DNA from: Sphingobacterium micropteri
GTDB taxonomy: Bacteria > Bacteroidota > Bacteroidia > Sphingobacteriales > Sphingobacteriaceae
Reading direction: 5' to 3'
Assembly: GCF_014692515.1 (NCBI RefSeq)
Contig: NZ_JACOIK010000005.1
Coordinates: 248,001-312,000 of the forward strand
DNA length: 64,000 bases
The notes beneath the pieces are model-generated. The model was not told the DNA's origin. It searched no databases and saw only the letters and a program-made list of their open reading frames with translations. Both the position numbers and the translations under genes were made by a program. This document shows positions 6,973 to 16,298 of this stretch, piece by piece. How positions within the stretch are numbered: position 1 is the first letter of the stretch; each line of letters opens with the position of its first letter.

Positions 6973-8394
6973 TTATTTATCTGCTAAAATCGTTGAAATG
7001 GATGTTTTGTAGGCTTTAATAGCTGGAATGATCGCCGCTAAAATGCCCAGAAGACAAGCAGCAAGTACTAAAATAAACTCTTGTCCGTGAATGTTAAAAG
7101 CCTCAATAAAATCGGCACTTTCTGTAGTATGTCGACCGATAGCATATAACGCCGCATGTCCAAGCAGTAAGCCTACTATTCCGCCCATTAATGTAATCAC
7201 CAACCCTTCGACTAATACCAGACCGAAAAGTTTAGTTTTAGATGCACCCAAGGAGCGCATGACGGCAAGGTCATATTTTCGTTCTTTTAAGGCATTATAA
7301 AGGCTAATAAATACACTTAGACCAGCGATGATCATGATAATATAGGCTAATATCGCGAAGGAATCCAGCCCTACGCCCAATAAAGAAAACAAGCGGGTAC
7401 TTTCGATAGCCGGCGATGCAGCCTGCATATCCGTAGATTCGTTAACCAATCTTGGGATAACGCCTAAAGCCGCTGGCGAGCTATATTTAATCAATAATGC
7501 GGTCACTTCCTCACCACGGTCTTCGAGCATATCCGCTCCAATACTCTTGACAAACATATCGTTCGGTTTTTCGGAAACCATTTCTTCATGGTTGTGGAGG
7601 TCGTCTTCATGATGCACATGATCGAGATGTTCGTGTGTTTTGTGATCATGTGTATGGTGGTCGTGGTCATGTTGGTGCTCATCTCGATGACTGTGGCCGT
7701 GATCGTGTCCGTCTTCATGGCTGTGCTCATCGGCATGCGGTTCCCCTTGTTCATGAGCGTGGTCGTGGTCGCCATGGTGGAGTCCATGCACATCCCATAC
7801 GCTTTCTAAATTACATAGGATAAGGTTGTCTACAATGGATCCCGATTTTTCTAAAATGCCTACTATTTTAAAAGGATGGTCATCGTGTACGTGTCCATCT
7901 TCTGAAAGACCATGCGCGGTGAAAAATTCATCACCTATTCCCAAACCTCTTTTGCGCGCTACTTCGCTCCCTATCACCGCTTCAAAGGAATTTTTCCATA
8001 GCGCTCCGTTTTGTATAGTTAAACCATATAGTTCCAGATAAGATGGTTCTGTACCAATGACACGGTGTCCTTTGAAGTTGTCTCCTAACGAGATGGGAAC
8101 TGCCATTTCGATGAAAGGATTTTCGCCAAGTTGCCTGGCTTGTGTCAACGCAATATTACCGGTAGGGTTATCCACATGATAAAGTGAACTCAGGATGAGC
8201 TGTAAAGGGCTTCCCTTTGCCCCAACGACAAGATCTATATTTTTTGTATTGTTTGTCAATTGCTTTTCAAAGGTGTCGCTTGTGATATAAATAACGCATA
8301 GGATAGCTACACCAAAAGCGGTGAGTAATATGCTGAGTAGGGTCGAGCCAAGTTCCTGTGTTATATTTTTCCAGACGAGTTGTAAATTATTCAT
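6973..8394 (-). CDS. MacB/LolE-type ABC permease with a long His-rich periplasmic insert
   Basis: 473 residues. An N-terminal membrane helix (about 15-40) is followed by a periplasmic MacB-PCD-like domain and three C-terminal FtsX-type helices (about 345-470). At roughly 205-275 there is a stretch in which more than a third of residues are His, mixed with Asp and Glu (for example DHDHAHEQGEPHADEHSHE). Such inserts bind Zn, Ni, Co or Cu. The gene overlaps no neighbour but lies 2 bases after the ATPase, so they form one transporter. A role in zinc (or related metal) movement or sensing is inferred from the insert and the DUF3299-like partner; direction of transport is not visible. Confidence 0.85.
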   Translation of the reverse strand: MNNLQLVWKNITQELGSTLLSILLTAFGVAILCVIYITSDTFEKQLTNNTKNIDLVVGAKGSPLQLILSSLYHVDNPTGNIALTQARQLGENPFIEMAVPISLGDNFKGHRVIGTEPSYLELYGLTIQNGALWKNSFEAVIGSEVARKRGLGIGDEFFTAHGLSEDGHVHDDHPFKIVGILEKSGSIVDNLILCNLESVWDVHGLHHGDHDHAHEQGEPHADEHSHEDGHDHGHSHRDEHQHDHDHHTHDHKTHEHLDHVHHEDDLHNHEEMVSEKPNDMFVKSIGADMLEDRGEEVTALLIKYSSPAALGVIPRLVNESTDMQAASPAIESTRLFSLLGVGLDSFAILAYIIMIIAGLSVFISLYNALKERKYDLAVMRSLGASKTKLFGLVLVEGLVITLMGGIVGLLLGHAALYAIGRHTTESADFIEAFNIHGQEFILVLAACLLGILAAIIPAIKAYKTSISTILADK

Positions 8395-8396
8395 GG

Positions 8397-9035
8397 CTAC
8401 AGCTGATAGGAGTTCGTGAAATGATCTTTTATGCGCTTATCGTGGGTGGCGATGAGCAGGGTCGAGCCGAAGTTGCTGGCGATGTTGAACAGCAATTGTA
8501 ACACCAAATCTGTGTTTTTATCATCTAATGATGCTGTAGGTTCGTCGGCCAATAATAGCCCCGGCCGATTAATGATTGCTCTAGCGATAGCAACACGTTG
8601 TTTTTGGCCTCGGCTCAGTTGGTTCGGCAATACATGTGCTTTATCTTTTAATTGTAGATAATCCAATAGCTCGGCAATAGTCTGCTCGTTCACCGGATTT
8701 TTGGCTAAGCGTTGTGCTAGCTTGATATTTTCTGTTACGGTGAGGTTTCGCAAAAGATGCGCCTCTTGAAATATAAAGCCGAGGTTCTTTGCCCGGAAAG
8801 CGTCTAGTGTCGCTCCGCTCATGGTATACAGCGAATCGTTCATAAGGTGAACCTCACCAGTAGTAGGTTTAGATAGACCACTTAGTAGATGCAAAAGCGT
8901 AGTCTTACCTGTTCCGGAATCGCCTAAGAGCAAGCTATGTTGGTTTTTTGCTATATGGATATCCGGAAATTCTAATTTAACACCCTGTGGATATTGGTAA
9001 CTTAACCGGACGGACGATAGTATCGTATCTGCCAT
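8397..9035 (-). CDS. ABC transporter ATP-binding protein, LolD/MacB type
   Basis: 212 residues, a minimal nucleotide-binding domain. It shows Walker A (LLGDSGTGKTTLL), Q-loop (FIFQEAHLL), a slightly unusual signature LSRGQKQRVAIARA, Walker B with the catalytic Glu (LLLADEPTASLDD) and the H-loop (IATHDKRI). It powers the His-rich permease encoded immediately downstream. It is the first gene of the minus-strand operon and divergent from the TonB receptor at 9244, so both may be controlled from the shared 208-bp region. Confidence 0.93.
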   Translation of the reverse strand: MADTILSSVRLSYQYPQGVKLEFPDIHIAKNQHSLLLGDSGTGKTTLLHLLSGLSKPTTGEVHLMNDSLYTMSGATLDAFRAKNLGFIFQEAHLLRNLTVTENIKLAQRLAKNPVNEQTIAELLDYLQLKDKAHVLPNQLSRGQKQRVAIARAIINRPGLLLADEPTASLDDKNTDLVLQLLFNIASNFGSTLLIATHDKRIKDHFTNSYQL

Positions 9036-9202
9036 AGTGTTCTGTTTTTAAGGGACCAAATTACTAACTATTATACACAACTCCGAATAAACAAATGAGT
9101 GATGCTAGGATTTAACGAAAAAAATACAATCCGTTCGAACAGGAGTTAATAATTTATTAACAAACAAGTGATGTTTTAATAATCGGTTGTTAACAGTTAG
9201 CT

Positions 9203-9235
9203 AATATTATGCTCATAATATTGCAACATAATATT
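9203..9235. promoter_or_regulatory. Perfect 9-2-9 dyad plus a third half-site before the TonB receptor
   Basis: AATATTATG (9203-9211) and CATAATATT (9214-9222) are exact complements separated by CT, and CATAATATT occurs again at 9227-9235. The block ends 8 bases before the ATG at 9244. It looks like a dimer operator with an extra half-site between the divergent metal ABC operon and the TonB receptor. A Fur/Zur-family regulator is one possibility, but the sequence differs from the known enteric Zur box. Confidence 0.55.
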
Positions 9236-9243
9236 AACACATC

Positions 9244-11985
9244 ATGATTAAGTTTAGTTATTATGTTGCTTTTGTCATTTTTGCACTGATTATTTCAGTC
9301 TCGACTATTAAAGCACAACAATTTGGAGTAAAGGGAAAAGTTTTGGATATCGAAACTTATCAACCTATTTCCGGAGTTAGTATCAAAATTGCGAACACCC
9401 AGTATGCGACATCTACGGACAATGCGGGGGAGTTTTCGATTACTTTACCCGAGAAACAAACGGAATATGTTCTTGTGAGTACGTTCGTCGGATATAATAC
9501 AGATTCAACAACGTTCAACCTTGAACAGAGCGAATGGGAATTTGTTCCCGTGGCTTTGGTAAATGCGAACTCTACGTTAGATGAAGTCGTTATTACCAGA
9601 AGAAGGGAACGTGCGAGCGAAATCGTACTATTGGAAGAACGACGTTTGTCGAATTTGATGGTGGAGAAGATCGGTGCGCAGGAGTTGTCGAGGAAAGGCG
9701 TTGGCGATGCTGCATCTGCGTTAGCAAAAATGAGCGGGGTTTCCCGTGTAGAAGGAACGAATCAGGTTTATGTACGTGGACTGGGTGACCGCTATAATAC
9801 GACTTCGTTTAATGGCCTGCCGATTCCATCGAATGACCCGGAGCGTAAGAATATTGATTTGGATCTCTTTACAACAGATATTGTAGAGTATGTAGCGATA
9901 GACAAAGTATATAGTAACTATATGTCGGGTGATTTTGCCGGAGGAAATGTAGATATCGCATCAAAAAGATATTCTGGCGACGGGATGTTGGAAGTGACTC
10001 TCGGAAGTAATATCAATACGAATGTCCTTGACCAATGGGATAATTTTTATCTGCAGCAAGGACCGACACACAGTGGGTTTGTGAATTATGGTGTTCCTAA
10101 CGATCCATTGGGTGGATATAATTTCCAGAATAGTTTGAATCCGAAAAAGCAAACGCCGATTTTCGGGAATATTGGTTTACGAGGCGGGAAGTCCTTTAGT
10201 TTTTTTGATGGAAGTCGTCTGAACCTGTTTGCTGTAGCAAATTTTACGGGTGATTATAATTATAGAGAGGGTGTAAATAGACAATTGAGTTCGGGAGGAG
10301 AGCAGCTGAAAGATTTTGATCAGACACGTTATGAATACACGACGAACTCCACGGGAATGTTCAATGCAGAATATGTACTAAATCCAAGTCATCGATTTTC
10401 CTACAACTTCTTGTTTGTCAATTCATCCGATCAATCTGCTGATCATTATTACGGCTTTATCCGGGATATGGCGGAAAACGGAAGTGGAATGGTGCAACGT
10501 AACACCTTTCGACAAACGAAATTATTTGTTAATCAGCTTTTAGGTAACCATGTATTAACGGAGAAAATAGATGTAGACTGGGGGGTATCCTATAATAATG
10601 TGGTCAGTAGAATGCCCGATCGTACACAAAATATTACGCGTATGGATGATCAGCTAGGGTATCGGGTACTCGTGCAGAATCAGCAAGCGGATAATCACCA
10701 TTATTTTCAAGATCTGACCGAAAATGAAATTGCATTTAACGTTGCGACACATTATAAACTAGGAGACGAGGCTCAAGGTCGTATATCGTTGGGATATAAT
10801 GGTAAAATAAAAGAGCGGGATTTCGAGGATATTCAGTTTAACTTTAATATTAAAGAAGCGGGACGGCAGAGGGAAATCGATCCAAATAACCTCGATGCTT
10901 TTTTTAATGCCTCTAATTTTCATCCAGATATTTTTGAAATACGTGGCTTTAGGAGTACCCTTCCACAAACTTACGAAGGGAAGCAAAATATTCATGCCTT
11001 TTTTATCAATGGAGAATACAAACTGACGGATAAACTGACGGGGTTGTTGGGCTTACGCTATGAAAATATCATGCAATCCATTCAATATTCTACCGTTTTA
11101 GCGGATATCGGAACACCCAATACATTCAGACGGAACAGCATCCTGCCTAATCTAATCTTAAAATATGAGCTGGATGAAAAGCAAAATCTACGCTTAGGTG
11201 CCAGTAAAACTTACACCATGCCACAATTTAAAGAACGTGCCCGCTTTGAATATATGGATGTAACGGAAACTCGCGTGGGAAATCCAGATCTATATGCGTC
11301 GGAAGATTATAACCTGGACATTAAGTGGGAAATGTTCCCACGTTCGTCGGAGCTACTATCAGTCACCGCATTTGGGAAGTATATCAAAGATCCGATGAAC
11401 CAAGTAACTTTAGCTTCATCAAGCAATGATGTTTCTTATCTAAATACGGGCGATTATGGAACCGTTTACGGTGTGGAAGTAGAGGTGAAGAAAGACTTGT
11501 TCTCTTTTGATAATGGCGATAGCAAACTGTCGGTAGGAGGGAACGCGGCTTATATGAAAACCGATCAGGAATTGGATGCCGACAAAGTAAGAAAAGAGAA
11601 TGGATCGGCTTATAATATTAGTTTAACACATGATCAGGCAAGTTTTACAGGTGCTTCGGATTTTCTGATGAACGCCGATCTTTCTTTTATCAAAAAATGG
11701 AATAATGATTCGGATATCATGGCGACGGTTTTGTATAATCACTTCTCCGATCGGCTGTATTCTTTAGGGTCACAAGGAAGAGGTAACCAGCTTGATAAAG
11801 GCGTAGGAACATTGGATTTCATATTGAAGTATAGAATCAACCGACATCTTGGTGTCGATCTAGGAGCTAGAAATTTATTGGATCCAACCTACGAAAGGTT
11901 TCAGGAAAGCGCTAACGGACCGCTTACGGTACTTTCTTACAAGAGAGGTGTTCGCTTTTCGTTAGGTGTAAAATACACACTATAA
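9244..11985 (+). CDS. TonB-dependent outer-membrane receptor
   Basis: 913 residues. A signal peptide (about 1-24) precedes a carboxypeptidase-regulatory-like beta-sandwich (about 27-110; VKGKVLDIETYQPISGVSI), a plug domain (about 135-250; GVSRVEGTNQVYVRGLGDRY) and a long 22-strand-type barrel that ends in an aromatic C-terminus (RFSLGVKYTL). It imports a ligand across the outer membrane using TonB energy. It lacks the SusC hallmark and has no SusD partner; instead a beta-helix lipoprotein follows 89 bases downstream. Its position opposite the His-rich ABC operon suggests a metal-related ligand, but this is only context. Confidence 0.93.
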   Translation: MIKFSYYVAFVIFALIISVSTIKAQQFGVKGKVLDIETYQPISGVSIKIANTQYATSTDNAGEFSITLPEKQTEYVLVSTFVGYNTDSTTFNLEQSEWEFVPVALVNANSTLDEVVITRRRERASEIVLLEERRLSNLMVEKIGAQELSRKGVGDAASALAKMSGVSRVEGTNQVYVRGLGDRYNTTSFNGLPIPSNDPERKNIDLDLFTTDIVEYVAIDKVYSNYMSGDFAGGNVDIASKRYSGDGMLEVTLGSNINTNVLDQWDNFYLQQGPTHSGFVNYGVPNDPLGGYNFQNSLNPKKQTPIFGNIGLRGGKSFSFFDGSRLNLFAVANFTGDYNYREGVNRQLSSGGEQLKDFDQTRYEYTTNSTGMFNAEYVLNPSHRFSYNFLFVNSSDQSADHYYGFIRDMAENGSGMVQRNTFRQTKLFVNQLLGNHVLTEKIDVDWGVSYNNVVSRMPDRTQNITRMDDQLGYRVLVQNQQADNHHYFQDLTENEIAFNVATHYKLGDEAQGRISLGYNGKIKERDFEDIQFNFNIKEAGRQREIDPNNLDAFFNASNFHPDIFEIRGFRSTLPQTYEGKQNIHAFFINGEYKLTDKLTGLLGLRYENIMQSIQYSTVLADIGTPNTFRRNSILPNLILKYELDEKQNLRLGASKTYTMPQFKERARFEYMDVTETRVGNPDLYASEDYNLDIKWEMFPRSSELLSVTAFGKYIKDPMNQVTLASSSNDVSYLNTGDYGTVYGVEVEVKKDLFSFDNGDSKLSVGGNAAYMKTDQELDADKVRKENGSAYNISLTHDQASFTGASDFLMNADLSFIKKWNNDSDIMATVLYNHFSDRLYSLGSQGRGNQLDKGVGTLDFILKYRINRHLGVDLGARNLLDPTYERFQESANGPLTVLSYKRGVRFSLGVKYTL

Positions 11986-12074
11986 TACAACTTAATAAAA
12001 AGGTAATATTACGTTAATGTAATAGAAATTTAAACGATAGATATTTGTATTACTAAATTTTAATAATTAGAGAG

Positions 12075-13301
12075 ATGATGAAAAAATCTACTATTCAATT
12101 GGCTAAGATGTTCTGTTTAGGACTTTTGTCTACTTCGTTAGCATTCACTTCATGTAGTGATGACGATAATCCAGAACCAGATGGAGACTCTTCATTTGAG
12201 TTAGTGCGCGATGATTTTCAAGGTGAAATTTCGGATGGCGAAGTTGTTTTAGCTTCAGGTACATATAAGCTGACAGGAAAAATCGTGGTGAAGGATGGAG
12301 CTACGTTAACAATTAAACCAGGTGTGACTATCGAGGCAACTGATCTTGATCCTGCTAGCAATCGTAAGGATATTCGCTACATCGCAGTAGCGCAAGGTGG
12401 AACAATCAATGTGGAAGGTACACAACAAAGTCCAGTTGTCATGACAGCTACAACGAAAGAACCGGCTGCGTGGGGTGGTCTGGTAATCTGTGGACGTGCT
12501 CCAATTAATGTAGGAACGACTGCATCGGCAGAGGTTTCAGATTTGGCGTACGGCGGTACCGATGCTAGCGATAATTCGGGATCCCTTAGATATTTGAGAA
12601 TTGAGTACTCTGGGTATTCATACAATAGCGAAAAAGAATTTAACGGACTTTCTTTATTCGGTGTAGGTAATGGAACAACGATCGAGTATGTGCAATCTTA
12701 CCAAGGTTCGGATGATGCGTTTGAATGGTTTGGTGGAACGGTAAATGCAAAATACCTAGTGTCTATCAATACGCATTCATCAGTTGGTGATGATATCTTT
12801 GACTGGACAGAGGGCTGGAGCGGTACAGGCGAATACTGGTACGGTAAAAGAACAAACGATGGTAACAGAGGTATCGAGGCAGATAATAACTCTAATAATC
12901 ATAATGCTAATCCTATCTCTAACCCTACCATTAAAAACTTGACGTTAGTTGGAAATAATGGTGGCGGTGAAAACCATGCGATCAAAATGCGTGTTGGTAC
13001 GAATGGTAGCTTTGATAATGTGGTATTAAGCAACTGGGGTACTGGTTTTGATATCCAACACAATGAGAGCGTGGCATTTGTTACGGCAGGTACGTTGAAA
13101 GCGACAAACGTAAAATTTGATAATGTTGTAACGAGATCAAAAGGTCAAAAAACAAGTCCAGGGAAAGACAGCGAAAACAAAGATATTCCGGGCGATATTG
13201 TTGATGTTTCAGCTCTTTACACAGTAAATGATAACGCTACTGGTGCTGGTAATGGTGTGGATCAACCAACATGGGCACAAGGTTGGACTGTTGGTTTCTA
13301 A
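12075..13301 (+). CDS. Surface lipoprotein with right-handed beta-helix repeats
   Basis: 408 residues. The signal peptide ends in a lipobox (LAFTSC), followed by an Asp-rich linker (SDDDNPEPDGDS) typical of lipoproteins exported to the cell surface in this phylum. The mature part is rich in short beta-strands with Gly, Asn and Asp turns (LTIKPGVTIEA, NLTLVGNNGGGENHAIK), as in parallel beta-helix proteins. Relatives are often labelled multidrug transporter in databases, which the sequence does not support. It is probably an accessory ligand-binding protein for the TonB receptor directly upstream, and a terminator follows at 13358-13389. Confidence 0.75.
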   Translation: MMKKSTIQLAKMFCLGLLSTSLAFTSCSDDDNPEPDGDSSFELVRDDFQGEISDGEVVLASGTYKLTGKIVVKDGATLTIKPGVTIEATDLDPASNRKDIRYIAVAQGGTINVEGTQQSPVVMTATTKEPAAWGGLVICGRAPINVGTTASAEVSDLAYGGTDASDNSGSLRYLRIEYSGYSYNSEKEFNGLSLFGVGNGTTIEYVQSYQGSDDAFEWFGGTVNAKYLVSINTHSSVGDDIFDWTEGWSGTGEYWYGKRTNDGNRGIEADNNSNNHNANPISNPTIKNLTLVGNNGGGENHAIKMRVGTNGSFDNVVLSNWGTGFDIQHNESVAFVTAGTLKATNVKFDNVVTRSKGQKTSPGKDSENKDIPGDIVDVSALYTVNDNATGAGNGVDQPTWAQGWTVGF

Positions 13302-13357
13302 GCAAAATAGCGTAGATACGCTTCAGAACAATAAGAATAAATAAATACCTCTCAAAG

Positions 13358-13389
13358 ACCGGCTTCTGATAAAGGAGCCGGTTTTTTTT
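13358..13389 (+). terminator. Intrinsic terminator after the TonB receptor-lipoprotein pair
   Basis: ACCGGCTTCT (13358-13367) pairs with AGGAGCCGGT (13373-13382), with one T-G wobble and a 5-base loop, then seven or more T. Confidence 0.85.
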
Positions 13390-13542
13390 ATTGCAACCTT
13401 TTTAAGGGTGTCGATTAAGATCAAAACTGTCAGCGGAATGTTTTGAATTATTAAATTAATGATTTGTTGATTTACAGGTAATACGTTTCTCTTATTTTAC
13501 GATCGATAAAAATCGCCTAGTTTATTCTAAAATATATCAAAA

Positions 13543-14253
13543 ATGAAATTAGTATATCCTTTGTTACTTTGGTCTTTACCTTTATGGTCTTTTTCTCAGG
13601 ACGCGGGTATTTTCAATAAAGTGTATAAGCCAAGTTACCACCAGATAGACAGTGTAGCCTCCTACATCCCATTAAAAGATGGAAAAGTCGTATACCGTGA
13701 ATTTATAACATATCAAGGAGATAAGGACAAAGCTTATATTGCTTTAAAACGGTGGTTTGTAGACAATTTTCCAGACATACAAAATGTGATTCAGATCGAT
13801 GATCGGGAAACCGGAACATTGGTTGGCAAGTCGGTTAGGAAATACAATTTTAAATCGGGGGTCAATAAATCTGACTTCTCTATGTATTTTACGGTCTCGG
13901 TAAATATCAATGCCAACACGGTAGATATGTCGATTTACAATATCTACGGCAGCGACAAACGCCGAAATAACCTGCAAATGTATTTGGAAGCGACCAACGC
14001 GATGCTCAACGAGAATATTAACTTCGATCAGCACAATTCTGTCGAGATGTTCAATGTCGACCTCACCAAATCTTATTTCGATTACTTGAAAGGTAAGCGC
14101 AGGAAATATAACGGACGGGTCGTTTATACGGTTGATAGCGAAGTGAGGGGAATATTCGAATCCGCAAGAAAGGCTGTGGCAAGTGGTTCGGAAACTCATA
14201 GCAGTTCCCGCCGAAAAGCCCCAAATATGGGAACGGTTTTTAGCGTTCTGTGA
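13543..14253 (+). CDS. Secreted DUF4468-like protein
   Basis: 236 residues with a signal peptide (LVYPLLLWSLPLWSFSQ). Residues about 30-125 look like the DUF4468 domain, a TBP-like fold of unknown function common in Bacteroidota (ALKRWFVDNFPDIQNVIQ, ETGTLVGKSVRKYNF). The C-terminal 40 residues are basic and Ser-rich and look unrelated to the domain. The 21-bp array in the next feature begins over the last codons (from about 14229), so the array has probably replaced or extended the original 3' end. Function unknown. Confidence 0.75.
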   Translation: MKLVYPLLLWSLPLWSFSQDAGIFNKVYKPSYHQIDSVASYIPLKDGKVVYREFITYQGDKDKAYIALKRWFVDNFPDIQNVIQIDDRETGTLVGKSVRKYNFKSGVNKSDFSMYFTVSVNINANTVDMSIYNIYGSDKRRNNLQMYLEATNAMLNENINFDQHNSVEMFNVDLTKSYFDYLKGKRRKYNGRVVYTVDSEVRGIFESARKAVASGSETHSSSRRKAPNMGTVFSVL

Positions 14254-14820
14254 ACCCTTTTCCAGAAAATGGATTCACAAGTTGAATATAGGGCGCCACC
14301 TATTTCGAACTTGTGATCCCTTATTGGAAAAACGTAGTCCCTTAATGGAAAGATGTGTTGCCTTTTTCAGAAGGTGTGTTACCCTTTTGTTAAATAGGTG
14401 TTACAACACACAAATAGGTGTTCCCCTTTTATCTTTTCGTGATCCCTTATAGGTAAAACGTGTTGCCTTTTTCGGAAGATGTGATTACATTTTGGGAAAA
14501 TGTATTCCCTTATTGAAAAAACGTGATCCCTTTTTAGGAAAACGTGATTACGCTTTTGTGACAAGTGAACGGTATTTTGCTACTTGTGATCCCTTATTGG
14601 TAAAACGTGATGCCCATTTAGGAGGAGGTAATCACACCTTTAGAACAAGTGAACGATATTTTGTTGCCTGGGATCCACTATTGGTAAAACGTGCCCCCTA
14701 TTTCGTGATTTGTGTTTCCATATCAGCAAAACGTACCACCGTTTGGCAAAAAAGGGATATAGAATGCTTAAAAAGGGTTCGCGAAAAGCCAAAAAGTGTT
14801 CCCGAAAAAGGCACATTTTA
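14229..14820. repeat. Degenerate 21-bp tandem array (about 28 units)
   Basis: Units of 21 bp begin with GTG or a close variant and follow the pattern GTGATCCCTTATTGGTAAAAC. Starts fall at 14250, 14271, 14292, 14313, 14334, 14355, 14376, then after a +22/+20 pair at 14439, 14460, 14481, 14502, 14523, 14544, 14565, 14586, 14607, 14628, 14649, 14670, 14691, 14712, 14733, 14754, 14775 and 14796. Units differ by many substitutions while the phase is kept. Because 21 is a multiple of 3, it also reads as a seven-residue repeat (CDPLLVK-like) in one frame, but several frames are open and none has a credible start. There are no spacers, so it is not CRISPR. Confidence 0.85.
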
Positions 14821-14830
14821 GCGCGTAGAT

Positions 14831-14884
14831 ATGATTTCTGATATCTTGGGGCTGTCCATAGAGGAAATAGAAAAGCTGAAATAG
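14831..14884 (+). pseudogene. 3' remnant of an Rpn-family nuclease gene
   Basis: The last 11 codons before a TAG (LSIEEIEKLK) are nearly identical at DNA level to the end of the intact Rpn-family gene at 16577-17509. Only an ATG-started stub of 17 codons is left, directly after the 21-bp array. This is best read as what remains of a second copy after deletion or after array growth. Confidence 0.7.
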
Positions 14885-14915
14885 TTGTTCGGCGATCAAA
14901 CCAGAACCACTCTTA

Positions 14916-16298
14916 TTAGATCATCAATTTGATTTCACTTGTCATATTTCTTAGCAATTGCTTTTGTAATTGTGATATTACCTGTCTGTCAATCGAATCC
15001 TCATAATCAAATATATGTTGGATTGGTTTTTGACCCTTTACATTAATTTTTATTAGGGGATAAGTGTTTTCCAACACCAAATTTACATCAATTACAAGCG
15101 TCGTTTTGTTATTTCCGCCTTTGAGTCCGAGATTCTCAGTTCTCCATGTAATATCTTTAAGATCTTCTTTATATAGGTCTATTCCAAAAATGCTTAAACT
15201 TCTTTTTTCTACAAGCTTTCTTAATGAATCGGTTTGGGCGATGTTCATAAGCGCAGAATTATTGGCTAGAAGATCGCCTACTGTTGGATTGAACTGTTTT
15301 CCATTTACAAAAATAGTCGACTTTGACTCTGCGAAGAGATCAGAAATTTCGGCTAGCGTTTCTTCCAAATAGGGTTTTATGTTCTCCATGAAATTTTTAA
15401 CTGTATTATGTGCCAGTTTAGGAGATTTCGTTCTTTTTTCTTTCTTAAGTCTGGCTTTCAAGAGAGTAAGCTCTTTTATAGCATCGTCTTCGTCTTCGAT
15501 GTCTTGCCCTTTAGCTCCCAAAATCATTATTTTCAAAGATCTGATAAGATTTTGTGCAATATAATCAATGAATGGGTCGATTTTTCCTCCATCAGCTTGT
15601 CTTAGTGTGGAAAAATAACTCTGTTTATCTTCTGTTTTGATAATAGCTGGAGGGTAACAAAATTTCATCAAAATAAAATTCATGATTATTCGGGCGGTAC
15701 GTCCGTTACCATCGTCAAACGGGTGAATTCTGATGAATCGATAGTGAAATTCTGCGGCGAGTATAATTGGGTTTACTTCTGGAACCTCGCTTTCTGATCT
15801 ATACCATGAAATAAGATCGTGCATTTGAGCAGGCGTTTCTTCTGGTGCTGCAAATCTAAATATTTCACCGGTTCTAGTTTTGACATGATTGGGAGCAGTT
15901 TTATATTGCCCTACTGCAATCCTACGCGTTGTTGGTTGGCCATCAGGTGTAATCGCTTTTACTTCGTATGGAGACTTAAGGAGTAAAGTATGCAGCTCAC
16001 GTATAAAGTTTTCAGTAAGCGGATAATCTCCCTTGACTAATTCCTCGATCCATTTAATGGCCTCGTCGTGACCGGTAATCTCAAGATGATCTTTTAATGG
16101 CTTTCCCTGTGTAGTGATTCCGTGTAATAAAAGTGCCTTTGTTTCGATATAAGTTAAGCTGTTTCCTTCAAGGCTATTGGAGTGGTAATTCCAGTCAAAC
16201 CTAAATTGTTGCATAAGACTGTCTTCCATCTCCATTGAGAGGGGAAGAAGAGTATCCAACTCTTCTTTTAATGCTAAGGTTTTTCCAATCGGCTGCAT
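14916..16298 (-). CDS. Fic-family protein (AMPylation-type), class II layout
   Basis: 460 residues. The Fic core motif HPFDDGNGR lies near residue 195, with the preceding flap and helices typical of Fic/DOC enzymes that move AMP or another nucleotide moiety to proteins. An N-terminal inhibitory helix motif (S/T)xxxE(G/N) is seen as SNSLEG at residues 40-45, as in class II enzymes. The C-terminal 200 residues are charged and may bind DNA or a partner. It is a single gene, convergent with the array and remnant on its 3' side and divergent from the Rpn gene. No antitoxin gene is adjacent; inhibition is probably within the protein. The target is unknown. Confidence 0.93.
   Translation of the reverse strand: MQPIGKTLALKEELDTLLPLSMEMEDSLMQQFRFDWNYHSNSLEGNSLTYIETKALLLHGITTQGKPLKDHLEITGHDEAIKWIEELVKGDYPLTENFIRELHTLLLKSPYEVKAITPDGQPTTRRIAVGQYKTAPNHVKTRTGEIFRFAAPEETPAQMHDLISWYRSESEVPEVNPIILAAEFHYRFIRIHPFDDGNGRTARIIMNFILMKFCYPPAIIKTEDKQSYFSTLRQADGGKIDPFIDYIAQNLIRSLKIMILGAKGQDIEDEDDAIKELTLLKARLKKEKRTKSPKLAHNTVKNFMENIKPYLEETLAEISDLFAESKSTIFVNGKQFNPTVGDLLANNSALMNIAQTDSLRKLVEKRSLSIFGIDLYKEDLKDITWRTENLGLKGGNNKTTLVIDVNLVLENTYPLIKINVKGQKPIQHIFDYEDSIDRQVISQLQKQLLRNMTSEIKLMI

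Noticed and set aside
7503..7823. Frames opposite or beside the His-rich insert (Met/Val/Thr-rich ORFs)
   Set aside because: They are the other reading frames of CAT/CAC-rich codons of the permease.
14229..14820. CRISPR array
   Set aside because: Units are directly adjacent with no spacers, degenerate, and no cas genes are present.
14183..14821. Open frames across the 14.2-kb array (seven-residue repeat proteins)
   Set aside because: Several frames on both strands are open at once, starts have no ribosome site, and the 7-residue period is an automatic result of a 21-bp period.
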